DNA from: Bacteroidota bacterium
GTDB lineage: Bacteria > Bacteroidota > Bacteroidia > Bacteroidales > UBA7960
Length of the DNA stretch: 64,000 nt
Direction of reading: 5' to 3'
Assembly: GCA_007693555.1 (NCBI GenBank)
Contig: REDJ01000108.1
Coordinates: 60,367-124,366 of the forward strand
The notes under the pieces were generated by a model. It did no database searches and was not told the DNA's origin. It saw nothing but the letters and a program-made list of their open reading frames with translations. A program made the position numbers and the translations under genes. This document shows positions 10,399 to 21,664 of this stretch, one piece after another (positions within the stretch are counted from its first letter, which is position 1; each line of letters opens with the position of its first letter).

Positions 10399-11625
10399 TT
10401 AAAAATCTTCATCGTCCGGACTACCGAACTTTTCTTTCCATATCTCATTGGTTTCTTCAAGTTTTTCTTCCTGGCCTGTTCGCATATAAAGTTCGCGTAA
10501 TGATCTCAGAACAACCTCAAAATTTTCATCATCAGCATCAATCATATCAAATGCTTCTTCAAGGTATGGCTGAGCCTGTAGCCATATTTCCTTTATTTTT
10601 GCTTCTTTCTTTTCATAGGCTCTGAAATCCATGTCTTTTCTGAGCTGATTTTCTGCTTCAACAAACAATTTGATTCCTTCATTGAAATAGAGAGCTCCAA
10701 GATTGTAAATTGCATCAAAATAATCAGGCTTCAGTTCTATAGCTTCTTGGTAAGCCTTGATTGCTTCTTCGTAGGCAAACTCTCGTTCCTCTTTGCTGAA
10801 TAATGTATCTCTTGACATCTGGTCGTAATTGACCGCGAATGCATAATGCAGATTGGGATTGTCAGGGTCTCGTTCAATTGCAATCTGAAGTATTCTTCTT
10901 GCTTCAGGGATATTTCCGGTAGTCAGGTAAATGTTGGCTTCTGCAAAGATCATCTCAAGGTTGTCGGGATATCTTTCCCTGCCTTTGGAAATCCATTTTG
11001 AGGCCTCTTCTTCGTTCTCCCTGGCTAAAAAAATATTTGCCAGCGAACTATAGAGAAATGGCTGGTCATAGTCCATTTGCACTACCTGCATGTAAATATC
11101 AAGTGCTCTGTCAAGATCACCTGCTATTTCTGCTGCCAGCCCTGCATTATATAGTGTTGCAGTATCTGTTGAACCAAAAGTTTCACTAACTTTATACGAA
11201 TACAAAAAGTATTTACTAGCATCTGCAAAGCTGTTTTCATTGTATTTGATGGCTCCTGCATTGAAGAAAAACTCCGAAAGGATGAGGTTGGTTTGTTGGA
11301 TATCAAGTAAGTTGCGGTTATCTTCATCCAATTCATCTGCTTTTTTCATGGATTCAAATGCAAGAACCAGAGGGTCATCAACCAGATTTGCATGCTGGGG
11401 TTCCTCAGAGCCTGCTATTTCCATAAGTATCTGAGCATGAAGTATATGCGTTTCAGCATCACTTTTGGTAGACTCATCCTGTATGGCATTCCTGATGTGC
11501 TGCAGAGCTTCTTCCAGGTTGCCTCTGTTCAGGTTGCGGTTGGCCCTTCTTACCTCTCCTCTTTGCGCGCTTACCATTTCAACGGCAAACACACTTATTA
11601 TTAATAATAATGCGATTTTTTTCAT
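10399..11625 (-). CDS. TPR repeat exported protein
   Basis: Signal peptide MKKIALLLIISVFAVEMVSA from internal Met (11625), multiple TPR units. Confidence 0.85.
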   Translation of the reverse strand: MKKIALLLIISVFAVEMVSAQRGEVRRANRNLNRGNLEEALQHIRNAIQDESTKSDAETHILHAQILMEIAGSEEPQHANLVDDPLVLAFESMKKADELDEDNRNLLDIQQTNLILSEFFFNAGAIKYNENSFADASKYFLYSYKVSETFGSTDTATLYNAGLAAEIAGDLDRALDIYMQVVQMDYDQPFLYSSLANIFLARENEEEASKWISKGRERYPDNLEMIFAEANIYLTTGNIPEARRILQIAIERDPDNPNLHYAFAVNYDQMSRDTLFSKEEREFAYEEAIKAYQEAIELKPDYFDAIYNLGALYFNEGIKLFVEAENQLRKDMDFRAYEKKEAKIKEIWLQAQPYLEEAFDMIDADDENFEVVLRSLRELYMRTGQEEKLEETNEIWKEKFGSPDDEDF

Positions 11626-11738
11626 TTGCTTTTCATTTTTAGTGTTTTGGTAAACTTTGTCGCTATGCAAATTTAGCATAATTTAAAAATACAATGCAAC
11701 ATAATTAGAGTTATTGAATTAACTTTTATTAACTAGTG

Positions 11739-14246
11739 CTATTCTTTTATTTCGTTATCGTTTAAATCTTCAGGTAAATCTTCCGGTTTTAAAATTTCAT
11801 CAACCTCTGATTTTTCCTGCACTTTTGCAACCGCTGCAATAGTATCTCCATTACGCAGATTTATTAGTTTTACTCCCTGTGTAGCTCTACCCATATTTCT
11901 GAGTCCGGAGACTGACGTTCGGATCGTAATACCTGATTTATTTATGATCATCAGGTCGTCATCATCACTAACGTTTATCATTGCAATAAGCTTGCCTGTT
12001 TTTTCAGTTACGTTGATGGTTTTCACACCTTTACCTCCCCTATTGGTAATCCTGTATTCTTTAAGGAAAGATCTTTTACCAAAACCGTTTTCAGAAACCA
12101 CAAGCAATGAGCTTTCAGGATCATTTACGCAAACCATGCTTACTACTTCATCAAATTTATCTGCAAGCGTTATGCCTTTAACCCCAGATGCATTTCTTCC
12201 TATAGGTCGAATAGTTTTTTCAGGAAATCGTATGGCTTTTCCGTTTTTGGCAGCCAGCAGGATTTCGTTTTCACCGTCAGTTAGATTAGCTTCCAGTAAT
12301 TCATCACCCGGACGAATATTGATGGCAATGATACCATTGGCACGTGGTCTTGAGTATGCTTCAAGAGAAGTCTTTTTAATGATACCTTTTTTCGTGCAGA
12401 GAATGATGAAGTTATTGCTGATATATTCTTCATCTGTCAAATCCTGAACCTTGACAAAAGCTTTTACTTTATCATCTGTCGGAATATTTATCAGGTTCTG
12501 TATAGGTTTTCCCCTCGAACTTTTTGTTCCTTCAGGAATTTCAAAAACTCTCTTCCAATAGCATTTTCCCTGCTCTGTAAAGAATATCAGGTAATTGTGA
12601 TTGGTAGCATGGAAAAGATATTCAACAAAATCTTCCTCCCTGGTGGTTGATCCTTTTGAACCTGTTCCTCCCCTTGCCTGGGTTCTGAACTCCGTAAGAT
12701 TGGTTCTTTTAATATAACCCATATGTGAAATGGTAATAACCATATCTTCATCTGGAATGGTATCTTCTATGCGGAAATCATTTGCAGTATATTCTATCTC
12801 TGAGCGGGTTTTATCCCCGTATTTTTCTCTGATTTCAAGCAGTTCATCCTTGATGATCTGCATCCTCATTTCCAGACTACCCAGGATGTCTTTATAATGC
12901 TCAATTTTTTTGAGGATTTCATTATACTCTTCCCTGATTTTCTCAATTTCGAGTCCGGTGAGCCTTTGCAACTGCATTGACAGAATGGCTCTTGCCTGCA
13001 AATCTGACAGGTCGTAGGTGTCAATAAGTCCGTTTCTGGCTTCTTCAGGAGTTTTAGATTTTTTTATGAGTTCGATAACATCATCAATGTTATTTAGAGC
13101 AATGATAAGACCTTCAAGAATATGAGCCCTTTTTTCAGCTTCGCGCAATTCGAATTCTGTGCGGCGGGTCACCACATTATGCCTGTGTTCAACAAAGTAT
13201 TTTATGATCTCCTTCAAGTTAAGCAGCATGGGCCTGCCATTTACCAATGCAATATTATTTACATTGAATGCCGTCTGAAGACCGGTATACTGGTAAAGTA
13301 GGTTTAGTACCACATTGGGTACAGCATCTTTTCTTAATTCATAAACAATTCGCAATCCGCTGCGGTCAGATTCATCCCTGATATCTGTAATACCATCAAT
13401 TTTTTTGTCATTTACAAGGTCGGCAGTTCGTTTTATCATTTCTGCCTTATTGACAAGGTATGGAATTGAAGTTACGATTATAGTCTGCTTTCCGCCTTCT
13501 TCTCCTTCAAAGGTAGCTTCTCCCCTCATAACGATACGACCTTTTCCCGTGTTGTAGGCCTCTCTTACACCTTCGTATCCGTAAATAAGTCCACCGGTTG
13601 GAAAATCAGGCCCCTTGATAAAGTTCATCAATTCTTCAATGGTAATTTCAGGGTTATCAATGTATGCTACGGTACCATCAACTACCTCTGTAAGATTATG
13701 CGGCGGCATGTTGGTTGCCATACCAACGGCAATACCACTTGCTCCATTTATAAGCAAATTGGGAACCTTGGCCGGTAAGACAGTAGGCTCTTCTATGGTA
13801 TCATCAAAATTTAGCTGAAAATCAACAGTTTCCTTGTTAATATCCGCAAGCATTTCCTCAGATATTTTTCTGAGTCGGGCTTCTGTATAGCGCATGGCTG
13901 CAGGGCTGTCACCGTCAATACTTCCAAAGTTTCCCTGTCCGTCAACCAGAGGATAACGCAACGACCAGGGCTGCGCCATTCTTACCATTGCATCGTATAC
14001 CGAACTATCGCCATGGGGGTGATATTTACCCAATACCTCCCCTACTATCCTGGCAGACTTTTTATAAGGCCTGTTACTTAATATACCAAGTTCCGACATT
14101 CCGAAAAGCACCCGACGATGAACCGGTTTAAGCCCGTCGCGAACATCAGGTAATGCACGGGAGACAATCACCGACATTGCATAGTCGATGTAAGCGCTTT
14201 TCATTTGATCTTCAATGTTAACCTTTGTTATTTTTTCTTCTGACAT
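11739..14246 (-). CDS. gyrA: DNA gyrase subunit A
   Basis: [30 protein letters not shown]-type N-terminus, [19 protein letters not shown]-terminal beta-propeller repeats. Confidence 0.97.
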   Translation of the reverse strand: MSEEKITKVNIEDQMKSAYIDYAMSVIVSRALPDVRDGLKPVHRRVLFGMSELGILSNRPYKKSARIVGEVLGKYHPHGDSSVYDAMVRMAQPWSLRYPLVDGQGNFGSIDGDSPAAMRYTEARLRKISEEMLADINKETVDFQLNFDDTIEEPTVLPAKVPNLLINGASGIAVGMATNMPPHNLTEVVDGTVAYIDNPEITIEELMNFIKGPDFPTGGLIYGYEGVREAYNTGKGRIVMRGEATFEGEEGGKQTIIVTSIPYLVNKAEMIKRTADLVNDKKIDGITDIRDESDRSGLRIVYELRKDAVPNVVLNLLYQYTGLQTAFNVNNIALVNGRPMLLNLKEIIKYFVEHRHNVVTRRTEFELREAEKRAHILEGLIIALNNIDDVIELIKKSKTPEEARNGLIDTYDLSDLQARAILSMQLQRLTGLEIEKIREEYNEILKKIEHYKDILGSLEMRMQIIKDELLEIREKYGDKTRSEIEYTANDFRIEDTIPDEDMVITISHMGYIKRTNLTEFRTQARGGTGSKGSTTREEDFVEYLFHATNHNYLIFFTEQGKCYWKRVFEIPEGTKSSRGKPIQNLINIPTDDKVKAFVKVQDLTDEEYISNNFIILCTKKGIIKKTSLEAYSRPRANGIIAINIRPGDELLEANLTDGENEILLAAKNGKAIRFPEKTIRPIGRNASGVKGITLADKFDEVVSMVCVNDPESSLLVVSENGFGKRSFLKEYRITNRGGKGVKTINVTEKTGKLIAMINVSDDDDLMIINKSGITIRTSVSGLRNMGRATQGVKLINLRNGDTIAAVAKVQEKSEVDEILKPEDLPEDLNDNEIKE

Positions 14247-14527
14247 ACTTGTTTTATTAGTAGTTTTCCAACGTTTGGCTTATCTGTTTTACAAGCCACG
14301 AAATTACGCTTTTTTTGTGGAAAAAGAATGTTCAGGCTACTCCCATTTCAACCAATTTGCTAACAAAACGGCATTTTTTTTGTTAATAAAATATGTTCAT
14401 GAAAATTAGAGGTAAACGACTTGTTTTTTAGATGTGCAAAACATAATAAAAAAATCGGCACAACTTTGTAACAGTTATTGTGAATAAAAATTGCAAATCT
14501 TTCGTTCGTTTTACTTAATATTGTACA

Positions 14528-14535
14528 TAAATTTG
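14528..14535 (+). promoter_or_regulatory. Candidate Bacteroidota -7 box (TAAATTTG) upstream of clpC
   Basis: Matches TAnnTTTG; -33 element weak (TTCG). Confidence 0.35.
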
Positions 14536-14584
14536 AATGAATTATAGTTTTTTAATATAGTTACCTATTATCGCAAATAAAATT

Positions 14585-17137
14585 ATGGAAGCGAAATTTT
14601 CTCCAAGAGTTAAAGATGTTATTACCTACAGTCGTGAAGAAGCGGTTCGTAATGGTAATGATTACATTGGTATAGAGCATCTTTTACTCGGACTAATCAG
14701 AGAAGGTGAAGGCCTTGCCGTTCAGATACTGATCAACCTGGGCGTTGATCTTTCCCGAATAAAATCTCACATAGAAAGAACCATCCGCACCGATTCAAAA
14801 AAGAGTCGCAGCGTTGATAATATTCCTTTGGTAAAACAAGCTGAACGTGTACTAAAAATTACCTATCTTGAAGCAAAAGTTTTTAACAGTGATATTATAG
14901 GAACCGAACACTTGCTGTTATCTATCCTGAAGGATAAGGAAAACCTTGCCACCAGATTATTGTTACAGCAAGGTGTGGATTATGATAGCATTAAGGAAGA
15001 AATAGTTCATCTCAGGAATAATCCTGGTGACGAAGCCCGTTTGGGAGATATAAATCCGCGTAGTGAATTGTCTCAGGGATCTGAAGATGATGAAACCAGT
15101 GAAGGTGGTGGCTTTGGAGGAGGAGGGTTTAAAAAATACTCTGATAAATCCAAAACTCCGGTACTTGACAATTTTGGACGCGATCTTACCAAAGCGGCCG
15201 AAGAAGACCGCCTTGACCCCGTTGTGGGCCGTGAGAAAGAACTTGAGCGCATTGCCCAGATTTTATCACGTCGCAAAAAAAACAACCCCATCCTTATTGG
15301 TGAACCCGGAGTAGGTAAATCTGCAATTGCCGAAGGATTGGCCCTGCGTATTGTTCAGAGAAAAGTATCCAGAGCATTGTTCAATAAGCGCATTGTAACC
15401 CTTGATATTGCATCTCTGGTTGCCGGTACCAAATACCGTGGTCAGTTTGAAGAGCGTATGAAAGCCCTGCTCAATGAACTGGAAAAAACTCCAGATGTAA
15501 TTCTCTTTATTGATGAATTACATACAATAGTTGGTGCCGGTGGTGCAAGTGGTTCGCTTGATGCATCTAACATGTTTAAACCTGCCCTTGCAAGAGGTGA
15601 AATTCAGTGTATAGGTGCCACAACACTTGATGAGTATCGTCAGCATATTGAAAAGGATGGTGCCCTGGAACGGCGTTTCCAGAAGGTTTTAATCGATCCC
15701 ACAACGGCAGATGAAACTATTGAAATTCTCAATAATATCAAGAAAAAGTACGAGGATCATCATCTTGTAACATATGCACCTGAAGCCATTAAGGCTTGTG
15801 TAAGCCTTACCAGCAGATATGTAACCGATCGTTGCCTGCCTGATAAAGCTATTGACGCAATGGATGAAGCCGGTTCACGTGTGCACATTACCAATATAAA
15901 AGTACCGGAGAACATTATCAATATTGAGGCTAAGATAGATACAGTGCGCGAAGAAAAAACACGTGCCATCAAAAGCCAGAAATATGAACAGGCAGCCAAA
16001 TTCCGCGATCAGGAGCGAGAATTACTTGATTTACTGGAAAAAGAAAAACGTGCCTGGGAAGAAGAATCTCAGTTGCATCGTGAAACAGTTTCTGAGCACA
16101 ATGTATCAGAGGTTGTTTCCATGATGACAGGCGTACCTGTGCAGCGTATTGCTCTCAATGAAAGTCAGAGACTTGTAAATATGGAATCTGACCTGGAAAA
16201 AAGTGTAATTGGTCAGCAAGATGCAATTAAAAAAGTCGTACAATCTATCCGGCGTAACCGTGCCGGACTGAAAGATCCTGCCAAGCCCATTGGTAGTTTT
16301 ATTTTCCTCGGACCTACAGGTGTTGGTAAAACACACCTGGCTAAAGTATTGTCCAAGCATCTTTTCGACTCAGATGATGCCATTGTACGTATCGATATGA
16401 GTGAATACATGGAAAAATTCGCGGTTAGCCGTCTCATTGGTGCACCTCCCGGATACGTCGGTTATGAAGAAGGTGGACAACTTACGGAAAAAATCAGACG
16501 TAAGCCCTATTCTGTTGTTTTACTTGACGAAATAGAAAAGGCTCACCCTGATGTATTCCACCTGCTTCTTCAGATGCTTGATGATGGTCAACTGACCGAT
16601 AGTCTTGGCAGACGAATTGATTTCAAAAACACAATTATTATAATGACCTCCAATATCGGGTCACGTCAGCTCAAAGATTTTGGCATGGGCGTCGGATTTA
16701 ATACCAGCGCCAAAAAAACAGGCAGTAAGGACTACACACAGGGAGTTATAGAAAACGCCCTAAAGAAATCATTTGCACCTGAATTTCTTAACAGGGTAGA
16801 TGATATCGTAATATTTGAAAATCTTGAAAAAGAAGATATTTTCAAAATTATTGATATAGAACTGGCCAAGCTTTATACCCGTATAGAAGATTTGGGTTAT
16901 AAGGTGATCCTTTCAGATACTGCAAAAGAATATATTGCAGAAAAAGGATGGGATTCAGCTTTTGGCGCAAGACCGCTTAAGAGAGCTATCCAAAAATATC
17001 TGGAAGATCCCCTTGCTGAAGAGATCATAAGAGCCAAAGTGGAAGAAGGTGATGAGATCTATGTTGATTTCGACAGTGAAAACAGCGAAATTACAGTAAA
17101 AGCGCAAAAAGCTGCCAAAGAAAAAGCAGACTCGTAG
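14585..17137 (+). CDS. clpC: ATP-dependent Clp protease ATP-binding subunit ClpC
   Basis: Clp N-domain, two AAA+ modules ([29 protein letters not shown]), UVR-like middle segment. Confidence 0.96.
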   Translation: MEAKFSPRVKDVITYSREEAVRNGNDYIGIEHLLLGLIREGEGLAVQILINLGVDLSRIKSHIERTIRTDSKKSRSVDNIPLVKQAERVLKITYLEAKVFNSDIIGTEHLLLSILKDKENLATRLLLQQGVDYDSIKEEIVHLRNNPGDEARLGDINPRSELSQGSEDDETSEGGGFGGGGFKKYSDKSKTPVLDNFGRDLTKAAEEDRLDPVVGREKELERIAQILSRRKKNNPILIGEPGVGKSAIAEGLALRIVQRKVSRALFNKRIVTLDIASLVAGTKYRGQFEERMKALLNELEKTPDVILFIDELHTIVGAGGASGSLDASNMFKPALARGEIQCIGATTLDEYRQHIEKDGALERRFQKVLIDPTTADETIEILNNIKKKYEDHHLVTYAPEAIKACVSLTSRYVTDRCLPDKAIDAMDEAGSRVHITNIKVPENIINIEAKIDTVREEKTRAIKSQKYEQAAKFRDQERELLDLLEKEKRAWEEESQLHRETVSEHNVSEVVSMMTGVPVQRIALNESQRLVNMESDLEKSVIGQQDAIKKVVQSIRRNRAGLKDPAKPIGSFIFLGPTGVGKTHLAKVLSKHLFDSDDAIVRIDMSEYMEKFAVSRLIGAPPGYVGYEEGGQLTEKIRRKPYSVVLLDEIEKAHPDVFHLLLQMLDDGQLTDSLGRRIDFKNTIIIMTSNIGSRQLKDFGMGVGFNTSAKKTGSKDYTQGVIENALKKSFAPEFLNRVDDIVIFENLEKEDIFKIIDIELAKLYTRIEDLGYKVILSDTAKEYIAEKGWDSAFGARPLKRAIQKYLEDPLAEEIIRAKVEEGDEIYVDFDSENSEITVKAQKAAKEKADS

Positions 17138-17170
17138 ATTTATATGCATTGAAGATTAGATTATTCTTAA

Positions 17171-17204
17171 AAACCGGACTACCATTGGGGAGTCCGGTTT
17201 TTTT
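17171..17204 (+). terminator. Intrinsic terminator downstream of clpC
   Basis: Perfect 10-bp stem AAACCGGACT/AGTCCGGTTT followed by T-run. Confidence 0.85.
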
Positions 17205-17456
17205 AATTCCTCTTGCTCAATTACCTTAACACCAAGGATTTTATTATAACATCAACATACCTTCATTTAGCAATACCTAACTTCGTATTTCTTAATATTT
17301 TATTAATGCAATATTGTGAAAAAAATTTTCAAAAACACTTACTAGTTTATAAGAGTTATTGTAGATTTGAATTTTTATTTCTATTAGCTGAATATTGAAA
17401 TATCCTTGCAATAATTCTCCTAAAATATTAAGTCAATTAATCAAAAATCTATCAAC

Positions 17457-20225
17457 ATGAAGAAAAGAATATACCTGAGTTTTTTGATTTTCGCAATTAT
17501 GGCCTGTACAGGTCAGATTTTCGCACAGGAAATGGAAATCAGAGGTACTGTAAGAGACGTTTCTGATCAACAAACCTTACCTGGTGTGAATGTTACTGTA
17601 AAAGGAACTACAATTGGTTCGGTTACCGATATCAATGGTCAATACCGAATTACAGCACCGATTGGTTCTGTAATTGTATTCACCTTTGTGGGAATGCAAA
17701 CCAAGGAGGTAGAAGTGGATGGCAGAACAAATATTATCAATGTAGATCTGCGTAGCGAAGTGGCGATACTTCAAGAATTTGTTGTAGCTGTTTCGGCCAT
17801 TGCACGCGACAGAGAAACGCCGGTTGCCATTTCTAACATAAGTGCTGAAGTAATCAGCGAGCGATTGGGTTCACAGGAGTTTCCTGAAATTCTCAAATCC
17901 ACACCCAGTGTCTATGCTACAAAAGATGGCGGTGGTTTTGGTGATGGCCGTATCAACCTAAGGGGCTTCGACTCCAACAATATTGGAGTATTGATCAATG
18001 GAGTTCCGGTAAATGATATGGAGAACGGTCGTGTTTACTGGTCAAACTGGGCCGGACTATCTGACGTCACTCAGACTATGCAGGTGCAACGTGGCCTTGG
18101 TGCTTCCAGGCTGGCAATCAGTTCAGTAGGAGGTACCATTAATATAGTTACTCAAACTACTGATGCCAGAAAAGGGGGAACGGTTTTTTATGGATTCGGA
18201 CATGATGGTTATCAGCGCAGATCCATTTCACTATCTACCGGAATGCTTGAAAATGACTGGACAGTTACCGCACTTGGAGGACGAACAACCGGTCATGGTT
18301 TCGTGGATGGCACTGAGTTTGACGGCTGGTCTTATTTTCTTAATGCATCAAAAAAAGTAAACGACCAGCATATACTCAGCTTCACTGCCTTTGGAGCACC
18401 GCAATGGCATAACCAACGCTGGCCACGTCAATTGGTACAAACCTATCGTGATCATGAGAAGGGAATTCGTTATAATCCTTCGCGGGGATTGCTTAACGGG
18501 CAGTATTTCAATGCTTCTCACAATGAGTACCACAAACCTCAGCTTTCGCTGAATCACTTCTGGTCAATCAACCCCTCCACTACCCTATCAACTGCATTGT
18601 ATGCTTCCATTTCTTCGGGTGGTGGACGCAGAACTCTTGGACCTCAAAACTCATGGTTTCAATATGATCGCAATACGGGAAAACCTGTTCAGGGCACAAC
18701 AAAGCTTACTCCAGATGGGTATCTCGATTTTGACTATGCCCTGGAGCATAATGCAAATTTGCTCAATGGTTCTGAAGTTATTATTGGGAATGCCATGAAT
18801 GAACATGACTGGTACGGTATGTTGTCAACCATGCAGCATGAAATTCAAAATTTGCGTTTCACCGGAGGTCTTGATTTACGGTATTACAGGGGGTATCATT
18901 ATCAGATGGTAACGCATTTACTGGGTGGCACTCACTACCAGGACAACAGAACTATGAGAGATTACCAGAACAATGATTCAATTGTTTCAAGAAACGTAAA
19001 CAGGGCCCCTTACGAAAGGCTGGGTGTTGGAGATAAAATAGGATATCATGATTTGGGTGAAGTTGGATGGGCTGGTATGTTTACACAGGCAGAATATGTT
19101 ACTCCTGAATATTCCGCATTTATTTCTGCTACCCTTTCCAATACCAGCTATCGTCGTACAGATTATTTTCTCTATTTTGATGATGACTCTCCGCACAGAC
19201 CTATGTTTTTAGACAAAGCAGAGTCACTTTTAAATCAGGCCAATGAAGCATTTGCAGCAGGTGACACGGCTACGTACGATGAGCTATTGACACAATCCAA
19301 CAGAATTAATAATATGCAGGCGCTGGAACCCCAGAGGTCTGACTGGGTTGATTTTCTGGCCTTTAGCATAAAAGGAGGTGCCAATTACAATATTACTGAC
19401 AATCATAATGTTTTTGCGAACGCCGGTTATTTCACCCGGGCACCATTTTTCAGATTTGCTTTTGTTGGCTTTACCAATGTCATCAATACCGGAGTAAACC
19501 ATGAAAGAGTATTTTCATCCGAAATAGGATATGGTTATCGTTCTCCTTTTGCAGCTGCCAATGTTATACTATACCGCACCGAATGGCTTGACAAAGCACT
19601 GGTAAGAAACCTGGGTCAGGGACTCATTGCCAATATTACCGGCCTGGATGCATTACACCAGGGACTTGAAATAGATTTTACGCTACGTCCGGTTAAAGAT
19701 CTTGAAATAAGGGGTATGTTCTCTTACGGTGACTGGAAATGGCAGGATGATGTAATTGCGGAAATTTATGACGATAACCAGGAGCTTCAGGATGTGGTTG
19801 AAGTTTATGCCGGAGGCCTAAGAGTGGGTAACTCAGCACAAACTACTGCTGCATTGGGTGCAAATTATGAGGTTCTTCCGAACGTGAGACTGGGATTTGA
19901 TATCAATCATTTTGACAGGAACTTTGCCAACTTCAATGTAGAAGATCGCGGTGACCCAAGATCTATTGGTCAGAATGCATGGCAAATGCCTTCACATCAG
20001 CTGGTTGATTTGTATCTGAGATACAGGTTTAAGATAGCCGGACTGGATGCCACACTTATATCCAATATCAATAACCTGTTTAATACAAGTGTGATAAGGG
20101 ATGCTACTGACGGTGTAAAATTTGATGATGATACAAATGCCCCTATTTATGGTTTACCCGAGACAGCTATTGTATACTATGGCTGGGGACGAACATGGAC
20201 AACCTCTATCAGGGTGAGGTTTTAA
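17457..20225 (+). CDS. TonB-dependent receptor with N-terminal carboxypeptidase-regulatory-like domain
   Basis: Signal peptide, GTVRDVSDQQTLPGVNVTVKGTTIGSVTDINGQY, plug and beta-barrel, C-terminal aromatic RVRF. Confidence 0.93.
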   Translation: MKKRIYLSFLIFAIMACTGQIFAQEMEIRGTVRDVSDQQTLPGVNVTVKGTTIGSVTDINGQYRITAPIGSVIVFTFVGMQTKEVEVDGRTNIINVDLRSEVAILQEFVVAVSAIARDRETPVAISNISAEVISERLGSQEFPEILKSTPSVYATKDGGGFGDGRINLRGFDSNNIGVLINGVPVNDMENGRVYWSNWAGLSDVTQTMQVQRGLGASRLAISSVGGTINIVTQTTDARKGGTVFYGFGHDGYQRRSISLSTGMLENDWTVTALGGRTTGHGFVDGTEFDGWSYFLNASKKVNDQHILSFTAFGAPQWHNQRWPRQLVQTYRDHEKGIRYNPSRGLLNGQYFNASHNEYHKPQLSLNHFWSINPSTTLSTALYASISSGGGRRTLGPQNSWFQYDRNTGKPVQGTTKLTPDGYLDFDYALEHNANLLNGSEVIIGNAMNEHDWYGMLSTMQHEIQNLRFTGGLDLRYYRGYHYQMVTHLLGGTHYQDNRTMRDYQNNDSIVSRNVNRAPYERLGVGDKIGYHDLGEVGWAGMFTQAEYVTPEYSAFISATLSNTSYRRTDYFLYFDDDSPHRPMFLDKAESLLNQANEAFAAGDTATYDELLTQSNRINNMQALEPQRSDWVDFLAFSIKGGANYNITDNHNVFANAGYFTRAPFFRFAFVGFTNVINTGVNHERVFSSEIGYGYRSPFAAANVILYRTEWLDKALVRNLGQGLIANITGLDALHQGLEIDFTLRPVKDLEIRGMFSYGDWKWQDDVIAEIYDDNQELQDVVEVYAGGLRVGNSAQTTAALGANYEVLPNVRLGFDINHFDRNFANFNVEDRGDPRSIGQNAWQMPSHQLVDLYLRYRFKIAGLDATLISNINNLFNTSVIRDATDGVKFDDDTNAPIYGLPETAIVYYGWGRTWTTSIRVRF

Positions 20226-20260
20226 TTCATTGATTTTGTAATCTTATAAAACTCAAAGAT

Positions 20261-21580
20261 ATGAATACAATTAAAAAGCTATTATTGATATTGGTTCTTA
20301 TGGCCGCACTTTTCTCAGCCTGTGATCCAAACAGAGAATTATATGATCTTCTCGATGATATGCAAGATCCTCATAATGAAGGGATTGAATATACTCTTGT
20401 AGAAGCTGATTATACACGGTTTCCCGGATTCATAAGAGATAACCTGGCTTTTAATGATACTTTGCCGGCTATGGATTTTGTACCGGATATATTGAAGGTA
20501 AGGTTTGTTACACTCAGGCAGGAAAGCAGCGCAATGGTCACATATAACCATTTTCTGATTCATCCTCTTTGGTGGGATGCAGGATTTGGGTATGAAATGA
20601 CCGAGGAAGATTATGGTGAAGATGGAGTAAACATTGATGGAAATGCCTTTACAGAAAACAATCCTGCAAAGAATCACCTGCCTTCATTCTTACGCATTTT
20701 GTTTCCGGGAGCAGATGAAGGAGATATAGTACATATTATCTACAATTTTATTACAGAAGGAGAAACGATCAAGAATCTTGATAAATACGAATTTAACGGC
20801 CAGATATGGATATGGCAGGAAACCATTTCTGATATACCTTACGTTGGCTATGAGCTTACTGCAGAAGATTACGAGAATTTTGGCGGTACAGTAGCAAGAT
20901 TCGGAAATTTCAGTGAAAGTTATCCGCCTGAAACACATTTGCCTGTATTATTAAAAAACTTGTTCCCATTTGCACTTGAAGGTGCCGAACAGGTTGTGAA
21001 ATACAGATATCGCGATGGCAGCCAGGTAGTAAACCGTATTGACAAATATGAATTTGACGGCACACATTGGATAAAAATCCCATACATTGAAGAGCGGTCA
21101 GAACAGTATATTTTTGGGGCTCTTGGTTGGGCATTTGATCCCACAGTTACCTTCCAGATGGGCTGGAGTGATTATATGTACCTGGCAGAAATTGACCCCA
21201 TTCCCCATGAAACTTTCAGTGACTTTGGGTACTATTATGGTGCCAGTGCGTTCTTCAGGAATTTTGATATCAGGTTAATTGGCAGAAGACTTAACAAAGA
21301 TGATGATGGAAACTACAGAGACCCGCAGCTGGGAGAGATTTATGAGAATGAAGGCTCGGAAGCTGCCATGGATGAAATGTTGCGTAGAATAAAAGAAGAA
21401 GGAATTATTTTGCTTTTACAGCATAAATTTCCCGATGCTACACCCCAGGTTGGAGGCATTGATGTGCACTATATAGTACATTTTGAAACATTTGCCGATA
21501 ACTGGGTAAGAAACTACCCGGTAGCCGAATATATTTGTGTTGCAGCAGGCAATCCGCCGCAATTTGAATTGATCGAATAA
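20261..21580 (+). CDS. Predicted lipoprotein with internally repeated domain, downstream of the TonB receptor
   Basis: Lipobox LMAALFSAC; repeated units with Y.(L/M)T.EDY ... DKYEF(N/D)G. Confidence 0.7.
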   Translation: MNTIKKLLLILVLMAALFSACDPNRELYDLLDDMQDPHNEGIEYTLVEADYTRFPGFIRDNLAFNDTLPAMDFVPDILKVRFVTLRQESSAMVTYNHFLIHPLWWDAGFGYEMTEEDYGEDGVNIDGNAFTENNPAKNHLPSFLRILFPGADEGDIVHIIYNFITEGETIKNLDKYEFNGQIWIWQETISDIPYVGYELTAEDYENFGGTVARFGNFSESYPPETHLPVLLKNLFPFALEGAEQVVKYRYRDGSQVVNRIDKYEFDGTHWIKIPYIEERSEQYIFGALGWAFDPTVTFQMGWSDYMYLAEIDPIPHETFSDFGYYYGASAFFRNFDIRLIGRRLNKDDDGNYRDPQLGEIYENEGSEAAMDEMLRRIKEEGIILLLQHKFPDATPQVGGIDVHYIVHFETFADNWVRNYPVAEYICVAAGNPPQFELIE

Positions 21581-21603
21581 ACTTAATTGCAATAGTTTTT
21601 AAT

Positions 21604-21641
21604 AAACAAAGAGGCAAGCCGACCAGCTTGCCTCTTTGTTT
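21604..21641. terminator. Bidirectional intrinsic terminator between convergent genes
   Basis: Perfect 16-bp inverted repeat AAACAAAGAGGCAAGC / GCTTGCCTCTTTGTTT. Confidence 0.88.
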
Positions 21642-21664
21642 GGGATATAATTAAAAACTAAGGA

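Noticed and set aside
11944-12447. 167-aa plus-strand ORF inside gyrA
   Set aside because: Antisense shadow of a strongly coding gyrase gene.
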